From: Bacillus pseudomycoides DSM 12442
GTDB lineage: Bacteria; Bacillota; Bacilli; Bacillales; Bacillaceae_G
Direction: 5' to 3'
Assembly: GCF_000161455.1 (NCBI RefSeq)
Contig: NZ_CM000745.1
Location: forward strand, 4,537,486 to 4,593,569
DNA length: 56,084 nt
In this document: one piece after another, positions 50,874-56,084 of the stretch
How the letters are laid out: each line of letters begins with the position of its first letter
How positions within the stretch are numbered: position 1 is the stretch's first letter
Translations under genes and position numbers: made by a program
Notes under the pieces: generated by a model
Databases searched by the model: none
Seen by the model: only the letters and a program-made list of their open reading frames with translations
What the model was told of the DNA's origin: nothing

Positions 50874-51608
50874 TTATACCGCTTCCTGTCTTTTTCTTAT
50901 ATATATTGATATTACAACAAATATAAGGAAATAACCTCCTAAAATCGCGATATTCTCCCATCCTATAGATTTCCCCGCTACAATATCCCATGCCCCGCTT
51001 CCGAAGTGATATGTTGGTGTCCACTCTCCAATTGTTCTTAGCACTTTCGGAAACACTTCAATCGGCATCCATAAACCGCCTAGTACTGCTAAACTCATAT
51101 TTAAAATGTTTGCGAGACCAGAAGCTGCATCTGCTTTCTTAATTGAACCTACAATCGTTCCAAGTGCTAAAAACGGCGTCACACCTATTAATAGCCATAA
51201 TCCAGCACCAATCCATTGCCCGATCGTTAATTCCACGTTATTGATTAGCATACCTGCAATAAAGATCACAAGTATTGAAAAAGCATTTACCACTGTTTGA
51301 GAAATAATTTTAGCTGTTAAATATGCTCCCTCTGGAAGTGGTGTAATTTTCAAAAGATGTGTCCATCCCTGCCCTTTTTCTTGAGAAAGTCTCACACCAA
51401 AGCTAAAAAGTGCTGTTCCTACAATACTGAAAGTAGCCATCGAAATTAAATAGTGCGCTTTCCAAGCATCTCCGTTCTGCGGTACTTGAATGACATTTGT
51501 AAAAATGTAATAAAACAGAACTGGCATTAATAATGAGAAAAAGATAAATAATTTATTGCGAAACGTACGTAAGATTTCTATTTTACATTGCATCCATAAG
51601 GCTTTCAT
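50874..51608 (-). CDS. yvfS: ABC-2 type transporter permease YvfS
   Basis: The 244-residue protein has six membrane segments and the ABC-2 pattern, with MQCKIEILRTFRNKLFIFFSLLMPVLFYYIFTN at the start and LNMSLAVLGGLWMPIEVFP in the last third. It overlaps the ATP-binding protein gene by four bases. The substrate is unknown. Confidence 0.92.
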   Translation of the reverse strand: MKALWMQCKIEILRTFRNKLFIFFSLLMPVLFYYIFTNVIQVPQNGDAWKAHYLISMATFSIVGTALFSFGVRLSQEKGQGWTHLLKITPLPEGAYLTAKIISQTVVNAFSILVIFIAGMLINNVELTIGQWIGAGLWLLIGVTPFLALGTIVGSIKKADAASGLANILNMSLAVLGGLWMPIEVFPKVLRTIGEWTPTYHFGSGAWDIVAGKSIGWENIAILGGYFLIFVVISIYIRKRQEAV

Positions 51609-52507
51609 ACAATTCCCTCCTTCTGATTTGCGACAAACTGTTCAAACGCTTCATCAAGACTTCCTCGTTCAACTGAGATATCTGTAACAGGTAAATTCTC
51701 TTTATAAATTGCTTGCAACGTAGCATCCGTATCATCTGTTGTGAGAATAACACGCGGTTCATGAAACTGTACTGCTGTAACATGCGGTAACCCCTTCAGC
51801 AAGTCTGTTGGAATTTTTTCTTTTGTGTAAAATGAAATGGTTTTTCGAGAAATCGTTGCTTTCATTTCCTCTGGAGTTCCATCAGCAATGATTTCTCCGT
51901 TTGCAAATAGTAAAATTCGATCTGCTAACGCATCTGCTTCTTCTAAATAATGCGTTGTCAAAATAATCGTTTTCCCTTCACTCGCTAGCTTTCGAATCGT
52001 TTCCCAGAAAGCCTTTCTAGATGTAATGTCCATTCCTACAGTCGGTTCATCTAAAAATAATAAATCTGGGTTTCCAGCAAGTGCGAGTGCAAAGTTTAAT
52101 CTTCTTTTTTGACCACCTGATAATTTTTCACAACGCTGCCTTTTTTCCGATTCTAAATTTGATAACTGAAGTAATGTTTCTTTTGCAACTGGATTCGTAT
52201 AATAGCTGCGAAATAGATCAATTGCTTCCTCCACTGATATACTATCGATAACACTCACCTCTTGTAGCATTGCACCGAGGCGATTACGAACTGCTCGCTG
52301 CTTGGGACTCTTTCCAAATATAGAAACACTTCCTTCTGATGGATCCTTTAATCCAAGCATCATTGAGATTGTTGTTGTTTTCCCTGCACCGTTTGGCCCA
52401 AGAAGTGCAACAATCTGCCCCTTCTCTACATGAAATGAAACGTTATTTACAGCCTTTTTATGTTTAAATGTTTTTGAAACACCATTTACTTCAATAATCT
52501 TTTCCAT
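51605..52507 (-). CDS. yvfR: ABC transporter ATP-binding protein YvfR
   Basis: The 300-residue ATPase has Walker A GPNGAGKT at 37-44, signature LSGGQKRRL near 134, Walker B LLFLDEPTVGMD and the H-loop TTHYLEEADAL. The C-terminal 80 residues resemble the usual accessory domain of two-component-linked ABC exporters. It is the first gene of the yvfRSTU operon. Confidence 0.93.
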   Translation of the reverse strand: MEKIIEVNGVSKTFKHKKAVNNVSFHVEKGQIVALLGPNGAGKTTTISMMLGLKDPSEGSVSIFGKSPKQRAVRNRLGAMLQEVSVIDSISVEEAIDLFRSYYTNPVAKETLLQLSNLESEKRQRCEKLSGGQKRRLNFALALAGNPDLLFLDEPTVGMDITSRKAFWETIRKLASEGKTIILTTHYLEEADALADRILLFANGEIIADGTPEEMKATISRKTISFYTKEKIPTDLLKGLPHVTAVQFHEPRVILTTDDTDATLQAIYKENLPVTDISVERGSLDEAFEQFVANQKEGIV

Positions 52508-52589
52508 CTTGCCACCTCCACTGTTCCTTATATTTACATTGTATAAATTGGAAGAGCTGGAAAACAGTAAAATACGTCATGATATGAAT

Positions 52590-52603
52590 ATGACAATTGT
52601 CAT
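52590..52603. promoter_or_regulatory. Palindrome ATGACAATTGTCAT upstream of yvfR
   Basis: A perfect 14-base palindrome, with an extra GTCAT 9 bases before it (GTCAT-N9-ATGAC), 83 bases upstream of yvfR and within the yvfR-map divergent gap. Two related palindromes ATGAYAATTRTCAT occur at 53573 and 53600. It could be the YvfU site; it does not match a Fur box well. Confidence 0.45.
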
Positions 52604-52729
52604 GAAGTTCCTATGAAACTCATCAAAGCTCCTTAAAAAGTATACTAACCGTACGCCAGTAGCAGGACAAAAATAAACATGATACAATCGTGTAAGATAT
52701 ATATTCGAGGAAGGACAGTGGTTTTTTTT

Positions 52730-53476
52730 ATGATCATCCGTAATGAGAAGGATTTAAAAGGTTTACGAAAAATCGGCCGCGTTGTTGCGCTTGCACGCGA
52801 AGAGATGAAAAAACAAGCAAAGCCAGGTATGACAACGAAAGAGCTTGATTTGATCGGTAAAAAAGTATTAGATGAGCACGGTGCTATTTCTGCACCTGAA
52901 AAAGAATATGATTTCCCAGGTGTAACTTGTATTAGTGTAAATGAAGAAGTTGCACACGGTATTCCAAAAGATCAAGTATTAAAAGAAGGCGACTTAGTAA
53001 ATGTTGATGTATCTGCGGCACTTGACGGTTATTATGCAGATACAGGTATCTCTTTTGTTCTTGGGCAAGATGAAGAAAAAGAAAAACTTTGCCAAGCAGC
53101 AGTAGATGCATTTTGGGCAGCAATGAAAAAAGTAAAAGCTGGTTCGAAACAAAACCAAATCGGTCGTGCAGTTTCTAACTTTGCTCATAAAAATGGCTAT
53201 GCCGTTATCCAAAACTTAACAGGGCATGGCATCGGTCTTAGCTTACACGAAGCACCAAATCACATTCTAAGCTACTACGATCCAATGGATAATGCACTTC
53301 TTAAAGATGGTCTTGTTATCGCTGTAGAACCTTTCATTTCTATGAAGGCTGACCATATTATTGAACGCGGCGATGACGGTTGGACATTTGTAACACCAGA
53401 TAAAAGCCTTGTTGCACAATGTGAACATACAGTCGTCGTAACACGCGGTGAGCCGATTATTTTAACTGAACTGTAA
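52730..53476 (+). CDS. map: Methionine aminopeptidase type I
   Basis: This enzyme removes the N-terminal Met of new proteins. The 248-residue protein has the metal-binding residues in VNVDVSAALDGYYADTGISFV, NLTGHGIGLSLHEAPN, VIAVEPFISM and CEHTVVV. The ATG of MIIRNEKD is the family start, although the GAGGAAGG site is 13 bases upstream, longer than usual. The GTG four codons earlier lies too close to that site. This is an additional Map to the one usually found in the ribosomal protein cluster. Confidence 0.95.
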   Translation: MIIRNEKDLKGLRKIGRVVALAREEMKKQAKPGMTTKELDLIGKKVLDEHGAISAPEKEYDFPGVTCISVNEEVAHGIPKDQVLKEGDLVNVDVSAALDGYYADTGISFVLGQDEEKEKLCQAAVDAFWAAMKKVKAGSKQNQIGRAVSNFAHKNGYAVIQNLTGHGIGLSLHEAPNHILSYYDPMDNALLKDGLVIAVEPFISMKADHIIERGDDGWTFVTPDKSLVAQCEHTVVVTRGEPIILTEL

Positions 53477-53483
53477 GGGATAA

Positions 53484-53509
53484 AAGGAATGCAAGTGGCA
53501 TTCCTTTTT
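53484..53509 (+). terminator. Intrinsic terminator of map
   Basis: AAGGAATGC and GCATTCCTT form a stem around AAGTG and are followed by TTTTTC. Confidence 0.88.
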
Positions 53510-53519
53510 CTATACAAAA

Positions 53520-53550
53520 AAAAGAGAAATCACACTGATTTCTCTTCTTT
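53520..53550 (+). terminator. Second hairpin after map
   Basis: AGAGAAATCA and TGATTTCTCT pair around CAC and are followed by TCTTTTC, a probable back-up terminator. Confidence 0.6.
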
Positions 53551-53572
53551 TCATATGGATGCCTTACATCTA

Positions 53573-53613
53573 ATGATAATTATCATGAAATGTGGAAACA
53601 TGACAATTATCAT
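53573..53613. promoter_or_regulatory. Tandem palindromes ATGATAATTATCAT and ATGACAATTATCAT
   Basis: The first is a perfect 14-base palindrome with a partial resemblance to a Fur box (TAATGATAAT core). The second extends to AACATGACAATTATCATGTT, nearly a perfect 20-base dyad. They are 27 bases apart, in the map-M28 peptidase gap. A third member of this form lies upstream of yvfR at 52590. Confidence 0.5.
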
Positions 53614-53632
53614 GTTCAAAAGGTTCAAGCAT

Positions 53633-53668
53633 GAGAAAAAGAAATCTCACCATAGATTTCTTTTTCTC
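53633..53668. promoter_or_regulatory. Long inverted repeat upstream of the M28 peptidase
   Basis: GAGAAAAAGAAATCT and AGATTTCTTTTTCTC are perfect 15-base arms around CACCAT. The structure may act as a terminator for map read-through or for a short RNA. I see no gene in this 439-base gap. Confidence 0.5.
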
Positions 53669-53773
53669 TACATATTCTAAAGCTTGGGTACACTAGACAT
53701 GCAATTTAGGGGCTTTCAAAACAAGAAAGCGAACCTTTGTCTAAAATAATAGCACATACATCCTCTCTAAAAA

Positions 53774-53789
53774 TATGCATATATGCATA
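53774..53789 (+). promoter_or_regulatory. Perfect PlcR box upstream of the M28 peptidase
   Basis: TATGCATATATGCATA fulfils every fixed position of TATGNAN4TNCATA and is a full palindrome. It lies 127 bases upstream of the peptidase start. I infer that the peptidase belongs to the PlcR regulon. Confidence 0.8.
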
Positions 53790-53915
53790 TGAAATGATTC
53801 TACTTTTATTTCTCAACTTGAATTAATTGAAAATACAAAAAACAGGAGATAGAATAGAGTCGTTATCCGTCTTCTTTTGTCAGTCAGATAGAATAGAAGA
53901 ATAGGAGAGGAATAT

Positions 53916-55316
53916 ATGAAGAGAGCATTGAAACAAAAAATAGTAAGCTCTTTACTTGCTGCAACACTCGCTGTCAGCTTAGCTCCAATTGGACAAGCAA
54001 AAGCTGATTCCCCGCCAGAAACGATCAAAACTCCACCTATTACAGGGCAAGTTAATGCTAACCGTGCAATCGAACACGTCCGTTTTTTATCAGAAACAAT
54101 TGGCCCGCGCCCTGGTGGAACACAATCAGAAAAATGGGCTTCTCGCTATGTTGGGATGAAATTACAGTCAATGGGATATGAAGTAGAATATCAGCCATTT
54201 GCTGTACCCGATCAATATGTAGGATTTATTGATTCTCCTTTATCACGTTCAAAAAATTGGCAAGCAGGCGCCGCCCCAAACGCTTTAATTTCTACTGAGG
54301 CTGTCACCGCTCCTCTTATTTTTGTGCCGAATGGGACAAAATTAGAGGAGATTCCAAATGAAGTAAACGGAAAAATTGTCTTATTTGAAAGAGGTGCAAC
54401 AGTAGCAGACTACAACAAACAAGTAGAAAATGCCGTTGCAAAGGGTGCAAAAGGCGTTCTCTTATATAGCCTAATTGGCGGCCGCGGCAACTATGGCCAA
54501 ACTTTCAATCCAAGATTAACGAAAAAACAGTCCATCCCTGTATTTGGTCTTGCTTATGCACAAGGTAATGCCTTCAAAGAAGAATTAGCAAAAAAGGGAA
54601 GTACAATCCTTTCTTTAAAAGCACGACATGAATCAAACTTACAATCTCTAAATGTTATCGCGAAAAAGAAACCGAAAAAGAGCACTGGAAATGAGAAAGC
54701 TGTTATTGTAAGTTCACATTATGACAGCGTTGCTGGGGCACCAGGAGCAAATGATAACGCTTCTGGAACAGGGTTAGTATTAGAACTAGCTCGCGCATTT
54801 CAAAATGTAGAAACTGACAAAGAAATCCAATTTATTGCTTTCGGTTCAGAGGAAATGGGGTTGCTTGGTTCAGAGCACTACGTTGACAACTTATCTCAAA
54901 AAGAACGCGATCGTATTCTAGGCGTTTTTAATGCTGATATGGTTGCTACAAACTATGATAAAGCAAAAAATTTATATGCAATGACGCCAGATGGTTCTAC
55001 GAATCTTGTAACAGACGCAGCATTAAATGCTGGGAAACAATTAAATAATGATCTTGTTCTGCAAGGAAAGTTTGGTTCTAGTGACCATGTGCCATTCGCT
55101 TACGCTGGCATCCCTGCCGCTCTATTCATCTGGATGGGAGTAGATAGTTGGGATCCACTCATCTATCATATTGAAAAGGTATACCATACGCCGCAAGATA
55201 ACGTTCTAGAAAACATCTCACCTGAACGTATGAAAATGGCTTTAGATGTCATTGGCACTGGTGTTTATGATGTTCTGCAAAAACCGGCGGTACAAACAGG
55301 GCAGAAAGCTGCTTAA
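53916..55316 (+). CDS. Secreted M28 family aminopeptidase with PA domain
   Basis: The 466-residue protein has a Sec signal peptide (basic start, hydrophobic SLLAATLAVSLAPIG, cleavage around QAKA-D), a PA domain at about 125-225 (VNGKIVLFERGAT, GAKGVLLYS) and an M28 catalytic domain. The catalytic domain has zinc ligands in SSHYDSV, GANDNASGTG, FGSEEMGLLG, FNADMV and VYHTPQDN. It resembles B. subtilis YwaD. AGGAGAGG precedes the ATG. The PlcR box upstream and a secreted peptidase function fit the PlcR regulon, which releases peptides for growth. Confidence 0.94.
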   Translation: MKRALKQKIVSSLLAATLAVSLAPIGQAKADSPPETIKTPPITGQVNANRAIEHVRFLSETIGPRPGGTQSEKWASRYVGMKLQSMGYEVEYQPFAVPDQYVGFIDSPLSRSKNWQAGAAPNALISTEAVTAPLIFVPNGTKLEEIPNEVNGKIVLFERGATVADYNKQVENAVAKGAKGVLLYSLIGGRGNYGQTFNPRLTKKQSIPVFGLAYAQGNAFKEELAKKGSTILSLKARHESNLQSLNVIAKKKPKKSTGNEKAVIVSSHYDSVAGAPGANDNASGTGLVLELARAFQNVETDKEIQFIAFGSEEMGLLGSEHYVDNLSQKERDRILGVFNADMVATNYDKAKNLYAMTPDGSTNLVTDAALNAGKQLNNDLVLQGKFGSSDHVPFAYAGIPAALFIWMGVDSWDPLIYHIEKVYHTPQDNVLENISPERMKMALDVIGTGVYDVLQKPAVQTGQKAA

Positions 55317-55321
55317 TTATC

Positions 55322-55357
55322 ACCAAAGCCACTCACTCCAAAGTGGTGGCTTTTTTG
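55322..55357 (+). terminator. Intrinsic terminator of the M28 peptidase
   Basis: AAGCCAC-T-CAC and GTGGTGGCTT pair with one bulge around TCCAAA and are followed by TTTTTTG. Confidence 0.85.
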
Positions 55358-55374
55358 TAAAAAAATAAAATAAA

Positions 55375-55390
55375 TATGCATAAAAGCATA
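55375..55390. promoter_or_regulatory. PlcR-box-like palindrome
   Basis: TATGCATAAAAGCATA matches the PlcR box except for one fixed position (A for T). It lies after the peptidase terminator and just after the 3' end of the small minus-strand ORF, so its target, if any, is unclear. Confidence 0.4.
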
Positions 55391-55419
55391 TTTATTTCAA
55401 GGTATTATCATGTATAATA

Positions 55420-55590
55420 CTAAATATAACGATAAACAAATATAACAATAATGATTATACTTGATAAGAAGGCATTTCTATTATTAAAAAAAACGATTCT
55501 TGTAGGTGTATTAACTTTTGCTGGACAGGAGCTACTGCTGCCACCATTCAAGAACAAAGCTTCACAAAATACTATTTCTAATTTCGCCAT
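55420..55590 (-). CDS. Small predicted membrane peptide, 56 residues, unknown
   Basis: The ORF starts at an ATG eight bases after a strong GAAGGGGG site. It encodes MAKLEIVFCEALFLNGG, a Ser-rich stretch with a second Cys (SSSSCPAK), then a hydrophobic C-terminal helix FLSSIIIIVIFVYRYI. I do not recognise the family. The strong ribosome site and the clear polar-then-membrane layout suggest a real gene, but its small size limits confidence. Confidence 0.5.
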   Translation of the reverse strand: MAKLEIVFCEALFLNGGSSSSCPAKVNTPTRIVFFNNRNAFLSSIIIIVIFVYRYI

Positions 55591-55620
55591 AGAAAAACCC
55601 CCTTCAGGTTGCATTCTTCC

Positions 55621-55643
55621 CTTCACTTTATCGTGAAGTTTTT
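55621..55643 (+). terminator. Short hairpin with T run
   Basis: CTTCAC-TTTATC-GTGAAG is followed by seven T on the plus strand. It may catch plus-strand transcripts coming from the peptidase gene. It lies just upstream of the small minus-strand ORF. Confidence 0.65.
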
Positions 55644-55738
55644 TTGAATATCTACCTAAAGGGAGTAATATCAATAGTAATTTTTTAATTTGTCTGCTAC
55701 TCAGATTACAGTGTAATCAATAATCTAAAGCTTTTTTA

Positions 55739-56084
55739 TTATTTTATTCGTTGTCGAGTGAATAGAATTCCACCTAAAACGAATAATATCATACCTGCAA
55801 CGATTGAAATCATTTCCGCTGATATTCCTCCTGTATTAGGAAGCATTGATGTCGGCTTATCATTTTCTTCAGTAGGTGGAACTTTTGAATCGTTATTTGT
55901 GTTTGGATCTTCTGGATCTTCTGGATCTTTTGGATCTTTTGGATCTTTTGGATCTACACCTGTTTCGTCTTTGATTTTTGTATTCGTGATGTCATAACCT
56001 TTTACTTCGGATTGATATCCATCTACCGGTTGTTCTTTCACTTCATACTTATATGCCTTACCTTCGGCATCATATGCCGCTAAG
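55739..56084 (-). CDS. LPXTG cell-wall-anchored surface protein, C-terminal part (runs off the window)
   Basis: About 114 residues are visible. They start in a Cna B-type repeat (AYDAEGKAYKYEVKEQPVDGY and SEVKGYDITN). An Asp-Pro-Lys/Glu linker follows, made of nine-base tandem repeats at about 55908-55955 encoding three DPK and two DPE units. The end has a sortase signal LPNTGG, a hydrophobic helix and a basic tail FTRQRIK. Sortase A would cleave between Thr and Gly and link it to peptidoglycan. CnaB repeats commonly carry isopeptide bonds and form adhesin stalks. The N-terminal binding region is outside the window. Confidence 0.92.
   Translation of the reverse strand, partial: LAAYDAEGKAYKYEVKEQPVDGYQSEVKGYDITNTKIKDETGVDPKDPKDPKDPEDPEDPNTNNDSKVPPTEENDKPTSMLPNTGGISAEMISIVAGMILFVLGGILFTRQRIK

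Noticed and set aside
53573..53586. Fur box
   Set aside because: The palindrome is one base short of the 7-1-7 form and no iron gene follows; it fits better with the three-member palindrome set.
55451..55636. Plus-strand ORF of 61 residues ending in a hairpin
   Set aside because: No ribosome site precedes it, and it is antisense to the better-supported 56-residue minus-strand ORF.

Overview
The window is a low-GC Bacillus chromosome segment, and several features place it in the Bacillus cereus group. It carries a complex I (nuo) operon next to the F1Fo-ATPase operon, the PlcR-PapR quorum-sensing pair, yvfRSTU, dispersed repeats resembling bcr1, and a PapR peptide ending in IPFEH. Gene order otherwise follows the B. 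subtilis rho-atp and ywj neighbourhoods. The species cannot be fixed by eye, and the PapR ending suggests a strain outside the commonest cereus/anthracis pherotypes.

Layout. 1-1115: 3'-to-5' end of nuoABC, minus strand. 1483-4218: plus-strand PAS-GGDEF-EAL gene broken by an in-frame TAG. 4293-5132: DUF975 membrane protein. 5343-12787: complete atpZIBEFHAGDC operon, with a structured dispersed repeat inside two of its intergenic gaps. 13301-17527: upp, glyA, ywlG, rpiB, ywlE. 17792-20385: accessory block with a PTS EIIA, a DoxX protein, a flavin reductase-like protein and a small membrane protein. 20615-26262: mntP, ywlC, a small unknown, spoIIR, prmC, prfA. 26660-33734: tdk, rpmEB, rho, glpX, murA, fbaA, spo0F. 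33940-36886: DUF2529, pyrG with its GGGC attenuator leader, rpoE. 37210-44564: fatty-acid beta-oxidation operon (fadF, thiolase, hydroxybutyryl-CoA dehydrogenase, two acyl-CoA dehydrogenases) and a TetR gene. 44769-46961: cardiolipin synthase-like protein and UvsE. 47140-55316: virulence-regulator island with papR, plcR, a decayed divergent neutral-protease gene, yvfUTSR, map and a secreted M28 aminopeptidase preceded by a perfect PlcR box. 55420-56084: a tiny membrane-peptide ORF and the C-terminal end of an LPXTG surface protein.

How the genes work together. Most of the window is conserved housekeeping: respiration and ATP synthesis, nucleotide salvage, translation release, gluconeogenesis, cell-wall precursor synthesis and sporulation phosphorelay. 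The beta-oxidation operon has a FadR-type operator lying across its promoter. The PlcR island combines a peptide sensor, its peptide, a two-component system reported to affect plcR, and PlcR-box-linked secreted peptidases.

Most unusual observations. (1) A dispersed repeat of about 120 bp has at least four full or near-full copies and several mini copies, and its paired arms co-vary between copies, which supports a conserved RNA or cruciform fold. (2) A bcr1-like element separates plcR from papR. (3) The metalloprotease gene sharing the plcR promoter region is decayed. (4) The c-di-GMP gene has an amber stop and also lacks an EAL catalytic Asp.
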